The position numbers and the translations under genes are program-made. The notes under the pieces were generated by a model that did not search any database, was not told where the DNA came from, and was given only the letters and a program-made list of their open reading frames with translations. A stretch of DNA of 64,000 bases, taken from Spirochaetales bacterium. GTDB taxonomy: Bacteria > Spirochaetota > Spirochaetia > UBA9216. Below are positions 29,628-39,495 of the stretch, one piece after another. Location of the stretch: NCBI GenBank assembly GCA_016342585.1, contig JAEINK010000004.1, forward strand, positions 95,779-159,778, read 5' to 3'. Within the stretch, counting starts at the first letter, position 1. Each line of letters opens with the position of its first letter.

Positions 29628-30837
29628 GGATTCTCTCCCTCTCTTCATCCAGAAATTTCAGCCAGCTCTCTTTATCCAGGGCGGGGGCAGAAATGAAGAT
29701 ATCCTTGTCTCCCCGGCCGGACATGTTTATGATTAGATTCTCTTCCTGTTTCATCTCTTTTGCAATTTTCATGGCTGCTGCTCCGGCATGGGCCGATTCC
29801 ATGGCAAATATAATTCCTTCGGTTCTGGCGAAAAATTTCAAAGCCTTAAGGGTCTCCTCATCGGTGGAACTTGTGAACTCTATCCTGCCTGTCTCACCCA
29901 GGTGGGCCAGCTGAGGGCCGATCCCCGGATAATCCAAACCGGCCGAGATAGAATGAGTCGGTTCCACCTGACCGTCTTCATCAAGAAGAAAGCAGCTTTT
30001 GTACCCCTGAACGATCCCCGGGGATCCCATGCCGGACATTCGTACGGCGTGTTCTCCCGAGGCTTTCCCCCTACCACCCGCTTCAACACCGACAAGCCTT
30101 GGTTTATCTCTGTCGATGAAGGGTGAGAAAAACCCTATGGCGTTTGAGCCTCCACCCACACAGGCCACCATTGTGTGGATTGGAAACTCTGCCTGCTCTT
30201 TGACTTCCTCACCAATAATTGACTGAAAACTCCTTACCATCTCGGGATAGGGGGCGGGACCAAGGGCTGAGCCCAGAAGATAGTGGGTGTCAGTGAAACT
30301 TGAGGTCCAGTCCCTGAAGGCCTGGTTAACAGCGTCCTTCAGCGTCCGTGAACCCGATTCGACAGGGATCACTTTTGCTCCGAATAGCTCCATCCAGAAA
30401 ACATTCGGGTGCTGACGTCTGATGTCTTCACTCCCCATATAGATCTCGCACTCAAGACCCAATCGTGCACAGGCCGAAGCGGTGGCAACGCCATGTTGAC
30501 CTGCTCCTGTTTCGGCAATTATCCTGGTTTTTCCCATTCGTTTGGCAAGGAGAGCCTGTCCCAGGGCGTTGTTAATCTTATGGGCCCCCGTATTGGCAAG
30601 TCCTTCCAGTTTTATATAAATCGTAGCGCCACCAAGCTCTTTTGAGGCATTTTCGGCCTTTAAAAGCGGAGTGGGCCTTCCTGTAAAATGTTTATGAAGA
30701 TCCGATAACTCTTTTTTAAAATCCGGATCATCGATTACCTTGCGGTAGGACTCTTCCAGTTCCATCAGGGAGGCTCTTAGTACCTCCGGCACATATCTGC
30801 CACCGAAATTTCCGAAATATCCTTTTTTATCACTCAT
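29617..30837 (-). CDS. trpB: Tryptophan synthase beta subunit
   Basis: FGGRYVPEVL; LEGLANTGAHKINNALGQ (PLP lysine); ETGAGQHGVATA. Confidence 0.97.
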   Translation of the reverse strand: MSDKKGYFGNFGGRYVPEVLRASLMELEESYRKVIDDPDFKKELSDLHKHFTGRPTPLLKAENASKELGGATIYIKLEGLANTGAHKINNALGQALLAKRMGKTRIIAETGAGQHGVATASACARLGLECEIYMGSEDIRRQHPNVFWMELFGAKVIPVESGSRTLKDAVNQAFRDWTSSFTDTHYLLGSALGPAPYPEMVRSFQSIIGEEVKEQAEFPIHTMVACVGGGSNAIGFFSPFIDRDKPRLVGVEAGGRGKASGEHAVRMSGMGSPGIVQGYKSCFLLDEDGQVEPTHSISAGLDYPGIGPQLAHLGETGRIEFTSSTDEETLKALKFFARTEGIIFAMESAHAGAAAMKIAKEMKQEENLIINMSGRGDKDIFISAPALDKESWLKFLDEERERIHGK

Positions 30838-32257
30838 AAAAAGCCGCCTTTTCAAATAGTTGATCGAGTTTTGTATGATCCTTCACTCCCGGGGATAACT
30901 CCACGCCGCTTGAGATATCTATAAGCTCCGGTTTGAAGCGGTTGAGTATCCCTTTAATATTCTCCGGGTTTAATCCGCCGGCCAGCCAGAGGGTTCCCTT
31001 TTCCGAAACCCTGTTTACCAGGCTGGGATCTATCTGTTTTCCTGTCCCACCGTGGGCCGCCGGGCTGAAGGCATCGATGAGTTTTGCCCGGGACGGGTAG
31101 GAAGACATCCTCTCTATATCCTGCATTCCTTTCAGTCTGAATGCTTTATAACCGGTGATTCCCCCTATTTGTTCCGCCGTCTCTTCACCATGGAATTGTA
31201 TTGCGTGGAGAACACCATCTTCCAGCATCTTTATAATCTCATCCGGCAGGGGAAGGCCAGCCTTGAGTACAACAACTCCTACCTTGAGTATATTATCATC
31301 AATGCAGGTTTCAATGAACTCCCGATTGGTTTTTCTTGGTGACTCGGCCAGGATGAAACCCGCCATATCGGCACCAAGGGAGACAACTTTATCAAAATCA
31401 TCTTTTTTTGTTATACCGCATATCTTTATAAGGGGTTTTGCGTATGTGAATCCTTGATATAACCTTTTCCAGAACCCATATTTTTTCTCATTTTCTTTCC
31501 TATGATTAAAACAATCCAAAAGAATCCCCGGAAAATCGGGGTTTTTAACGGCCGCTTCACCAACCAGAACCCCTTCAAAGCCTGTTCCGGCAACAAATTC
31601 GCCATCGGCTCTTTCCAGGACCCCCGATTCATAGATCACTGAAGTCTCCCAGTTAATAAGGGTTCGGATCCTTAAAGGGGTCATAGGATCAATCTGGAAG
31701 GTCTTAAGGTTGCGGCTGTTTATACCAACAAGGGCTGGTTTCACCACCGTCGCTTTTGCCGCATCGGCCTCATCGTGAATTTCAACCAGGGGTGTCATTC
31801 CCAATTCGACCGCCTTTTCATACATGGCTTTAAGCTTCTCGGTGGAGAGGAGGGAGGTAATAAGAAGTACAGCATCGGCCCCGAAAAGATAGGATATTTC
31901 GATATCCCGTACATCGACCAGAAAATCTTTTCGTAAGACAGCTAAATCCGGGTATAGGGCTTTAACATCCTGGAGATCCTTCAATGAACCCCGGAAGTAG
32001 TTCTCTTCCGTTAATACCGAGAGATTCCTGATCCCCGCATCCCTGTAACGGGTGGCCGTTTTCAGGGGATTAAGCATAAGATCGATATCCTTTTTTGAAG
32101 GTGAACACCTTTTTATTTCACAGATTACCGGGGAATCTTTCAGGAAGGGGGTGAGGGGAACACACCTCTCGGCTGGAATCTCAAATCCTCCAGCAGGTCC
32201 CCGCTCCTTGATATCCTCGATTCGCTTTCGGGTTATTTCCATCCTTATGTCGATCAT
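30830..32257 (-). CDS. trpCF: Bifunctional indole-3-glycerol phosphate synthase / phosphoribosylanthranilate isomerase
   Basis: TrpC: CEIKRCSPSKKDI, LRKDFLVD, VGINSRNLKTFQID; TrpF: KICGITKKDDF, QFHGEE, LAGGLNPENI. Confidence 0.95.
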   Translation of the reverse strand: MIDIRMEITRKRIEDIKERGPAGGFEIPAERCVPLTPFLKDSPVICEIKRCSPSKKDIDLMLNPLKTATRYRDAGIRNLSVLTEENYFRGSLKDLQDVKALYPDLAVLRKDFLVDVRDIEISYLFGADAVLLITSLLSTEKLKAMYEKAVELGMTPLVEIHDEADAAKATVVKPALVGINSRNLKTFQIDPMTPLRIRTLINWETSVIYESGVLERADGEFVAGTGFEGVLVGEAAVKNPDFPGILLDCFNHRKENEKKYGFWKRLYQGFTYAKPLIKICGITKKDDFDKVVSLGADMAGFILAESPRKTNREFIETCIDDNILKVGVVVLKAGLPLPDEIIKMLEDGVLHAIQFHGEETAEQIGGITGYKAFRLKGMQDIERMSSYPSRAKLIDAFSPAAHGGTGKQIDPSLVNRVSEKGTLWLAGGLNPENIKGILNRFKPELIDISSGVELSPGVKDHTKLDQLFEKAAFYE

Positions 32258-33864
32258 TTTGCCTCCGCAAGTTTATTACTTTCAAAAATGATCTCGGAAA
32301 CCTTTTTCTTTACTATACCCGATTCAAGGGCTTCCTTTGCCAGTCTGTATCCTGCCTCAATTGTACCGGCGACCATTCCAGTGTAGAGGGCGGCCCCGGC
32401 GTTTAAAAGGCAGGCCTGCCTGACGGCTTCAGAACCTGTTCCCTCAAGGAGTTCTCTGGCCATTTTTACGTTTTCGGCGGCATCTCCTCCTTTTAGTTCG
32501 GCCAGAGATATACCGGTGATGCCGAGACTTTTTGGATCGAAAATTTCATCACTTTCGACTCCATCCTGATCGATGAAGAAAATCCTTGTGGGTGCCGAAG
32601 GGGATATCTCATCAAGACCATCCTCACTTGCCAGGGTCATAACCCGGGAGACCCCCAGAATCTTAGCCGCCCTGGCCATTACCGGGCATAGCTCCTTATC
32701 ATAAACTCCTATTATTCTGAACTCGGCATCGGCGGGGTTAACCAGGGGGCCCAGGAGGTTCATGATGGTTTTTATACCCAGCTCCTTCCTGACCGGGCCT
32801 GCAAATCTCATGGCAGAGTGGTAGAACGGTGCATGGAGGTAGGTAAAAGAGGATTTTTCAAGGAGTTTTACAGCACCTTCGGGTGAATAATTAAAATTAA
32901 TGCCTAATTCTGTATAGAAATCCGAACTGCCGCTTTTTGAGCTGACCGCTTTGTTTCCATGCTTGGCTACCGTTCCGCCGGCAGAGGCTACTATTAATGC
33001 TGTAAATGAGGAGATATTAAAGGTTCCCAGACCATCGCCCCCCGTCCCACAGGTATCTATGACAGGGATTGAGCTTTTGATGGATGCTTTTTTCATCTGG
33101 AGGACAGAGGCACAGGCCGCGATCTCTTCGGATGTAATCCCCTTCATATTAAGACCCATGAGTACCGCCGAAGTGAAGGTATCATTTAAACTTCCATCGG
33201 TGAGTTCATCCATGAAATCTGTCATCTCATCTGTAGTAAGATCTTCTCGATTCTGGAGTTTTGTAAGGATGAGTTTTTTGGGGAGGGGTTCTCTTTTATA
33301 GTGGAGGAAGTTTATTATAAGTTTTTCTCCAGCTTCCAGGGAGCCAAGGGATTCAGGATGAAACTGAACACCCTCGACGGGATACTCCTTATGGCGTATC
33401 CCCATGATTTCCCCATCCCTGCTTTCGGCAGATATTTCAAAACAATCCGGAATATTCTGTCTGTTTACGGCCAGGGAGTGATATCGTGTGAAGATTTCTG
33501 TTGTTCCCAGGTTTCTGAATAATCCCCGCCCATCCAGGGAGATAGCTTCTGTTTTTCCATGAACAATGTTACGGGAAGAGATGATCTCTCCGCCAAAAGC
33601 CTGGGCGATGGTCTGATGACCAAGACAGATGCCAAGAATCGGTATTTTTCCTGCAAAATGGCGCACAGCTTCCAGGGATATTCCCGCATTCTCGGGTCTA
33701 CCAGGGCCGGGAGAGATGATCAATGCTTCGGGGGACATCTCGATGACCTGCTCAAGACTAACTTTATCACTTCGATGAACCGCCACCGGTTCTGTACTAT
33801 GCTTGGTTACGAGTTGAAACACGTTATATGTAAAAGAATCGTAGTTATCCAGTAATAATATCAT
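32254..33864 (-). CDS. trpGD: Bifunctional anthranilate synthase component II / anthranilate phosphoribosyltransferase
   Basis: TrpG: LLLDNYDSFTYN, SPGPGRP, GICLGHQTIAQ, QFHPES; TrpD: DTCGTGGDGLGTFNIS, KHGNKAVSSKSGS; start M at 33864. Confidence 0.95.
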   Translation of the reverse strand: MILLLDNYDSFTYNVFQLVTKHSTEPVAVHRSDKVSLEQVIEMSPEALIISPGPGRPENAGISLEAVRHFAGKIPILGICLGHQTIAQAFGGEIISSRNIVHGKTEAISLDGRGLFRNLGTTEIFTRYHSLAVNRQNIPDCFEISAESRDGEIMGIRHKEYPVEGVQFHPESLGSLEAGEKLIINFLHYKREPLPKKLILTKLQNREDLTTDEMTDFMDELTDGSLNDTFTSAVLMGLNMKGITSEEIAACASVLQMKKASIKSSIPVIDTCGTGGDGLGTFNISSFTALIVASAGGTVAKHGNKAVSSKSGSSDFYTELGINFNYSPEGAVKLLEKSSFTYLHAPFYHSAMRFAGPVRKELGIKTIMNLLGPLVNPADAEFRIIGVYDKELCPVMARAAKILGVSRVMTLASEDGLDEISPSAPTRIFFIDQDGVESDEIFDPKSLGITGISLAELKGGDAAENVKMARELLEGTGSEAVRQACLLNAGAALYTGMVAGTIEAGYRLAKEALESGIVKKKVSEIIFESNKLAEAK

Positions 33865-33865
33865 T

Positions 33866-35275
33866 TTACACCTCAATTCCTGCGGCCAGTGCTGTGGCCC
33901 GGAGTTTTTCATTGGTCTCTTCCAGCTCCCTTTCGGGTGTTGAATCAAAGACTATACCGCCTCCCGCCTGGAGGTAGAGCAAGTCTCCTTTTTTCACACC
34001 GCTTCGGATGGTAATGCATGTATCAATGTCGCCGTTGGCATCGAAGTATCCTACAAGACCGGCATAAAACCCCCGGGGCTCTTTTTCGATTCTGGAGATA
34101 GTCTGGATGGCCTGTATTTTTGGAGCCCCCGAGACTGTCCCTGCCGGGAAGGTGGCTCTGATAACATCTGCTGCGTTTTTATCTTTAGCCAGTTTCCCCT
34201 CGACCTGGGAGACAATATGCATAACCTGGGAGTATTTCTCGATTATCATTTTTTCGGTAACTTCAACCGAACCAACAGTGCAAACCCTTCCCAGGTCATT
34301 GCGTGCAAGGTCTATAAGCATGAGGTGCTCAGCCCGCTCTTTCTCATCTGAAAGAAGCTCTTCGGCCAGGGCAATGTCTTCACCAATGTGTTTTCCCCTC
34401 TTTCTGGTTCCTGCAATTGGCCTGATTGTGACCTTGTCGCGTTTGACCTTCACATGCACCTCCGGGGAGGCACCATAGAGTTGATACTCCCCAAAATCCA
34501 GGTAGAACTGATAGGGGGAGGGGTTTGAGTTTCTCAAGGACCTATAGGCTTCCATGGCTGTTTTCTTTGTTTTAATTGTGAGCCGTCTGGAGGGGACAGC
34601 CTGGAGGAGATTCCCCTTGATGATCTCTTCACGAACTGTCCGGACAGCATCCTTGTACTCCTCATCCTTCTCCTTACTTGTCAGGAGGGTTGCTTTCGCT
34701 TCATCTTGTTTTTCCATGAGGTAGTTGAAGTTCAAATCTGCCAGGCTCTCCTCTACTGTAGAGAGTTCTTTTTCAAGGTCCAGTTCGTATCCGGGGTAGT
34801 TCAGGACTAAAATTATAATTTCATCGGTATAGTGATCAAAAATAATAAAGGTTGAACCGAATATAAATGCCGCTTCGGGAAGGTTCAGGGGATCCTTCCT
34901 GTTTTCTATATTTATATCATCACAGTATTTACAGAATTCAAAGGATAGAAAACCCACACCGCCGGCCGGGTAGGGGAACTCGTAGTTATGTTCCCCATGT
35001 TTATCGGCGAAGTAGCTAAGCACGGGTAGAATGTCTGTACCCTTATGATTGACCTTTTTTGTTTTACCGGCAGGCTCTTTTAAAAAGACTTCACCACCCC
35101 TCTGTTCTATAGTAAATATCTCTTTAACAAGGAGGATGGAAAATCTCTCCTTTCCCTTGGTCAGAGAGGATGATTCCAGAATAATCTTTGCATTGAGTTT
35201 TCTTGCCAGGCCGCAGGGGGTGTATCTCTCCCCGGGGAGCCGTTTTATCAAATGGGTTTTCAAATTTTCCTCCAA
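33866..35275 (-). CDS. trpE: Anthranilate synthase component I
   Basis: QAVPSRRL; RPIAGTRKRG; DLARNDLGRVC; FPAGTVSGAPK; a TTG at 35263 with SD GGAGG is an alternative start. Confidence 0.95.
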   Translation of the reverse strand: MEENLKTHLIKRLPGERYTPCGLARKLNAKIILESSSLTKGKERFSILLVKEIFTIEQRGGEVFLKEPAGKTKKVNHKGTDILPVLSYFADKHGEHNYEFPYPAGGVGFLSFEFCKYCDDINIENRKDPLNLPEAAFIFGSTFIIFDHYTDEIIILVLNYPGYELDLEKELSTVEESLADLNFNYLMEKQDEAKATLLTSKEKDEEYKDAVRTVREEIIKGNLLQAVPSRRLTIKTKKTAMEAYRSLRNSNPSPYQFYLDFGEYQLYGASPEVHVKVKRDKVTIRPIAGTRKRGKHIGEDIALAEELLSDEKERAEHLMLIDLARNDLGRVCTVGSVEVTEKMIIEKYSQVMHIVSQVEGKLAKDKNAADVIRATFPAGTVSGAPKIQAIQTISRIEKEPRGFYAGLVGYFDANGDIDTCITIRSGVKKGDLLYLQAGGGIVFDSTPERELEETNEKLRATALAAGIEV

Positions 35276-35313
35276 TTCACGTTTCTATCAGAAGTAACGT
35301 ATCTATACAAAGA

Positions 35314-35342
35314 AACATATAGAAAATTATCCTTTCTGTCAA
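35314..35342 (-). promoter_or_regulatory. Candidate trpE promoter
   Basis: Minus strand TTGACA (35342-35337), 17-nt spacer, TATGTT (35319-35314). Confidence 0.5.
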
Positions 35343-35442
35343 TAGTGAAGCTGAAATGGGGTTTCCGGTAAATATGACTAATTTAGTTAAATTTAAATTA
35401 TAAGTAAAAATGTAAAAAATGACCATAATTTAAATTATTAAT

Positions 35443-35470
35443 TTGACATATCGAGTAATCGTGGTAATAT
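35443..35470 (+). promoter_or_regulatory. Candidate promoter for the sugar ABC transporter operon
   Basis: TTGACA (35443-35448), 16-nt spacer, TAATAT (35465-35470). Confidence 0.65.
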
Positions 35471-35538
35471 ATCGCAAATAACAATAAAAGACATAATATA
35501 CAAAATTAAATATGTCTAAAGGATAGGAGGTATCCAGA

Positions 35539-36489
35539 ATGAAAAAAGCTACACTTATGATGTTAGTTGCAGTATTTATGATTTGTTCTTTCGGTGCATT
35601 TGCAGGAGGACAGCAGGATGGTGGAGACGACCAGATTAAGATCGTATATTCACAGATTGACCTTGTAAACCCGTTTTTTATCTCAAGACTCGAAGGTGCC
35701 AAGGCTAAAGCCGAGGAACTTGGTGTAAAACTCATTGTAGATGATGCTCAGTGTGATGTGGCTAAACAGGTTTCATCCATGGAGAATTATATTTCTCAGG
35801 GTGTTGATGGAATCGTTATTATTACAGTTGATACAACTGCCATGATAGATGTTGTCGCCCAGGCCACCGAAGCAGGAATTCCTGTTTTATCGGTAATCAC
35901 CCTTGTTGAAGGTTCTTCTGCCAATTGTGTTCTCGATGAGTATCAGTTTGGTTTTCAGGCAGGAATCAATGCCGGTGAATGGGTTGTAGAGGAACTCGGA
36001 GGAACTGCTGATTGTGCAATCCTCGGTTACCCCGATATGCCCCAGAATAAATACCGGATTGATGGAATGCGGGATGGTCTCCACTCCGTTGCTCCCAATG
36101 CCAATGTTGTTTCAGACAACCAGTCTGCCAACAATACTGCCAATGGTATGAAATGTACTGAAATCCTTCTTCAGGCAAACTCGGACCTGGAAGTTATTAT
36201 CTGTCATTCAGATGCTGTTGCCCTCGGTGCCTACGAAGCCGTTATGGCTGCCGGTAGAGATAGTGACAGATTTTTCATAGGTGGAATTGATGCCACACCT
36301 CCCGGTCTAGATGCCATGAAAGAGAAAGGCATTTTCAGAGCCAGTGTTGATATGATGCCCTACGCCGAAGCAGCTCATGACATTGAAATGGTGATGGACC
36401 TTATCGCTGGAAAAGAAGTTGAAGATCATCCCATCGATTTTGAAAGAGTTACCTGGAAGAATCTAGATGAGTATCTTGCTGGAAAATAG
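35539..36489 (+). CDS. Sugar ABC transporter substrate-binding protein (ribose/galactose type)
   Basis: Signal peptide; IVYSQIDLVNPFFISRLEGAKAKAEELGVKLIVDDAQ; periplasmic binding protein fold. Confidence 0.92.
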   Translation: MKKATLMMLVAVFMICSFGAFAGGQQDGGDDQIKIVYSQIDLVNPFFISRLEGAKAKAEELGVKLIVDDAQCDVAKQVSSMENYISQGVDGIVIITVDTTAMIDVVAQATEAGIPVLSVITLVEGSSANCVLDEYQFGFQAGINAGEWVVEELGGTADCAILGYPDMPQNKYRIDGMRDGLHSVAPNANVVSDNQSANNTANGMKCTEILLQANSDLEVIICHSDAVALGAYEAVMAAGRDSDRFFIGGIDATPPGLDAMKEKGIFRASVDMMPYAEAAHDIEMVMDLIAGKEVEDHPIDFERVTWKNLDEYLAGK

Positions 36490-36519
36490 TTCAGCTGATT
36501 TTTCGTAACCTATTTTTTA

Positions 36520-36541
36520 AGCCGCCGGATACTCGGCGGCT
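36520..36541 (+). terminator. Intercistronic hairpin between binding protein and ATPase genes (attenuating or mRNA-stabilising)
   Basis: agccgcc-ggatactc-ggcggct without a following T-tract. Confidence 0.5.
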
Positions 36542-36564
36542 GTTAGTATTCAGAGGAGTTTATC

Positions 36565-38055
36565 TTGGCCGATAATATAATACTTGAGACCAGGAATATT
36601 AGTAAGGGATTTCCGGGAGTCCAGGCATTGAATGATGTTGGATTCTCTCTCCGAAGAGGTGAAGTTCATGCTCTTATTGGAGAGAATGGCGCCGGGAAAT
36701 CTACTTTTATTAAGATTCTTACAGGGGCTCACCAGCCTGACAGTGGAAAGATCATCCTTGAAGGGGAGGATATTTCCAATTTAACTCCCCATTCGGCTAT
36801 GAATTACGGGATTTCCGCTATTTACCAGGAATTCAACCTGGTTCCATATTTAACTGTTACAGAAAATATGTTCTTCGGAAGAGAAGTCACAAAATCATCT
36901 TTCCTGAATATGGAAAGCATGAATAATTCCGCTTCCGAAATCTTTAGTTCCATGGGAACCGAGCTCAATCCCACAATTCAGGTGCGTGACCTGAGTGTTG
37001 CCTATAAACAGCTCGTTGAGATAGGCAAGGCAGTGAGTCAGAAATCCAGGATTTTAATCTTTGATGAGCCCACTGCTGCTTTGACAAACAGCGAAACCGA
37101 GAATCTGTTCAAGCTGATAAAACAGCTTCAGGCAGAGGGCGTTTCGATCATCTATATATCTCATCGTCTCGAAGAGCTTCAGGAGATTGCCGATCGAATT
37201 ACGGTTTTCCGCGATGGAACCTATATCGATACGGTCAATATAGAAGAAACCGATCGAAATAAACTCATCAGCCTGATGGTAGGTCGTGAGCTTGGGGTTG
37301 ATTTCCCAAGACCGAAACCCTCCACCGATGATATTATTCTTGAGGTCAAAAACCTGAATACACCTGACTTTCTCAAGGATGTGAATTTTAAATTAAGGAA
37401 GGGTGAAATTCTTGGTTTCGGAGGACTTGTTGGTGCCGGTCGTACCGAGGTGGCCCGGGCACTTTTTGGTCTGGATTCGGTTGATTCCGGAGAGATCTTC
37501 ATGCATGGAAAAAAGATCAATAACAATAAACCTGCCGCGGCTATAAGTAATGGTATTGGTCTCATTCCCGAAGACAGGAAGGAACAGGGTGTGCTGCTTA
37601 ACCTCTCCATCAGGGAAAATATTGGTTATACCTTTATTGACAGGATCACCGACTGGATATTTGTGAACAAGCGAAAAGAAAAAAAGCTGGTCGATGAGTA
37701 TCAGAAGAAGTTGTCGATTAAATGCTCCTCTGTTGAACAGAAAGTGTCCAATTTAAGCGGTGGTAACCAGCAGAAAGTTGTTCTTGCCAAATGGCTCGCC
37801 GGGGATTGTGATGTACTCATTTTTGATGAGCCGACCCGTGGAATCGATGTTGGGGCTAAACAGGAAATTTATACTCTTATCAAGGAACTTGCCGAATCAG
37901 GTAAGGGAATAATCTTTATATCATCGGAAATGCCCGAACTCATAGGTATGTCGGAACGGATTATCGTCATGCATGAGGGAGTCATCGAGGGTGAACTTGA
38001 TGCCGGAAATGTGAGTCAGGAAAGAATCCTGGATCTTGCCTCCGGAAATAATTAA
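36565..38055 (+). CDS. Sugar ABC transporter ATPase, duplicated (RbsA/MglA type)
   Basis: TTG start; GENGAGKSTFIKILTGAHQPDSG; second half LSGGNQQKVVLAKWLA, DEPTRGIDVGAKQEIY. Confidence 0.95.
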   Translation: MADNIILETRNISKGFPGVQALNDVGFSLRRGEVHALIGENGAGKSTFIKILTGAHQPDSGKIILEGEDISNLTPHSAMNYGISAIYQEFNLVPYLTVTENMFFGREVTKSSFLNMESMNNSASEIFSSMGTELNPTIQVRDLSVAYKQLVEIGKAVSQKSRILIFDEPTAALTNSETENLFKLIKQLQAEGVSIIYISHRLEELQEIADRITVFRDGTYIDTVNIEETDRNKLISLMVGRELGVDFPRPKPSTDDIILEVKNLNTPDFLKDVNFKLRKGEILGFGGLVGAGRTEVARALFGLDSVDSGEIFMHGKKINNNKPAAAISNGIGLIPEDRKEQGVLLNLSIRENIGYTFIDRITDWIFVNKRKEKKLVDEYQKKLSIKCSSVEQKVSNLSGGNQQKVVLAKWLAGDCDVLIFDEPTRGIDVGAKQEIYTLIKELAESGKGIIFISSEMPELIGMSERIIVMHEGVIEGELDAGNVSQERILDLASGNN

Positions 38056-38071
38056 TAGGCAGGAGGGAAAA

Positions 38072-39037
38072 GTGCCAAAGAGGTTCAATTTTTTAAAATC
38101 GGTCCGTAAACATGCGATATTTTATGTTTGCCTGGCTGTTTTCATATTTTTTTCAATAGCGTCCGACGCTTTTTTGAGTCAGAACAATCTGATGAACGTT
38201 ATACGACAGGTTTCCATGTTAGGGATAACTGCCGTCGGTATGACCTGTGTAATTTTGACTTCCGGGATAGACCTGACAGTAGGTTCAATACTGGGACTGA
38301 CAGGAACTGTATGTGCGAAAATGATGGTTGAATTGGGGATGTATCCCGCATTTGCCGTTGTCGCAGCTCTAATCGTTGCCTGTCTATGTGGTGCATTGAG
38401 TGCCTTTCTAATTACTACTGTCCGAATACCACCTCTGATTGCCACACTTGGACTCATGGGAACTTTGCGTGGTGTTGTCTACATCCTTTGCGGTGGTCTA
38501 CCTGTTTATGGTTTCACCAAGGCTTTTAAGGTTATCGGTCAGGGGTATCTGGGGATCATTCCCATTCCTGCCATAATCATGATTGCCATATTTGTTCTGG
38601 GCCATCTATTCCTGAATAAGTCGAAATACGGTCGGTATATCTATGGTCTTGGTGGAAATGAAGAGGCTGCCCGTCTCTCCGGTGTTAATGTTACCGCTGT
38701 AAAATATATGACCTATATGTTTTCTGCTTTCTGTGCTGGTGTTGCCGGTATTGTCATGCTGTCTCGATTATTCAGTGCTCAGCCCACAACGGGTAGTGGT
38801 TTTGAGATGAATGTAATTACCGCTGTTGTTCTTGGTGGTATCAGTATTTCCGGAGGCGAGGGAAAGCTGAGCGGTGTTGTGGCCGGTGTTATGATAATCG
38901 GTATACTCTCCAACGGTATGATTCTGTTGAATATCGACTCATACTGGCAGATGGTTGTTCAGGGAATCGTTCTATTGATTGCCGTCGGTGTTGATCAGCT
39001 TGGAAAGGCTCTGCATCAAAAATCCAGATCAAAATAA
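38072..39037 (+). CDS. Sugar ABC transporter permease (RbsC type)
   Basis: GMTCVILTSGIDLTVGSILGLTG; GGNEEAARLSGVNV; GTG start at 38072 after AGGAGG. Confidence 0.94.
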   Translation: MPKRFNFLKSVRKHAIFYVCLAVFIFFSIASDAFLSQNNLMNVIRQVSMLGITAVGMTCVILTSGIDLTVGSILGLTGTVCAKMMVELGMYPAFAVVAALIVACLCGALSAFLITTVRIPPLIATLGLMGTLRGVVYILCGGLPVYGFTKAFKVIGQGYLGIIPIPAIIMIAIFVLGHLFLNKSKYGRYIYGLGGNEEAARLSGVNVTAVKYMTYMFSAFCAGVAGIVMLSRLFSAQPTTGSGFEMNVITAVVLGGISISGGEGKLSGVVAGVMIIGILSNGMILLNIDSYWQMVVQGIVLLIAVGVDQLGKALHQKSRSK

Positions 39038-39055
39038 TCTATAAGAAGGAAAATT

Positions 39056-39388
39056 ATGTATACTTATTGTCATTATTGTATTCCAAGTAAAACAATTCCG
39101 AAAGATGCTGTATTGGTTGAATCTCTGGGTTGCTATGTCACCGATTTTGAAAAACACCCATTAAAATTTGAGCTATTATATGTAAATGAAGATAGTGTTC
39201 TTCCAAATGAATTAAGAGATAATCCTCATATAGCCTATTATGTTGATAACTTCGATGAAATGATAGAAAACGAGAAGGTCTTATATCAGTTTGTTGCCCC
39301 GGATGGTACTAACACCAGAGTAGCCTTTTTAATGATTGACGGTGTGGTGGTTGAAATAAAAGAAGAAGATTTTTCGAAGAACTCCTAA
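39056..39388 (+). CDS. VOC/glyoxalase-like small protein
   Basis: HIAYYVDNFDEMIENEKVLYQFVAPDGTNTRVAFLMIDGVVVEIKEE matches a C-terminal VOC module pattern. Confidence 0.55.
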   Translation: MYTYCHYCIPSKTIPKDAVLVESLGCYVTDFEKHPLKFELLYVNEDSVLPNELRDNPHIAYYVDNFDEMIENEKVLYQFVAPDGTNTRVAFLMIDGVVVEIKEEDFSKNS

Positions 39389-39495
39389 AAATACGAAAAA
39401 TATATTGCCCCCGATTCCTCAAGCAAAATAAACTTTGTTTGGGGAATAATTTATTGTTGATTGTTTCATTACATCTTTTATGGCAGAATAATATT

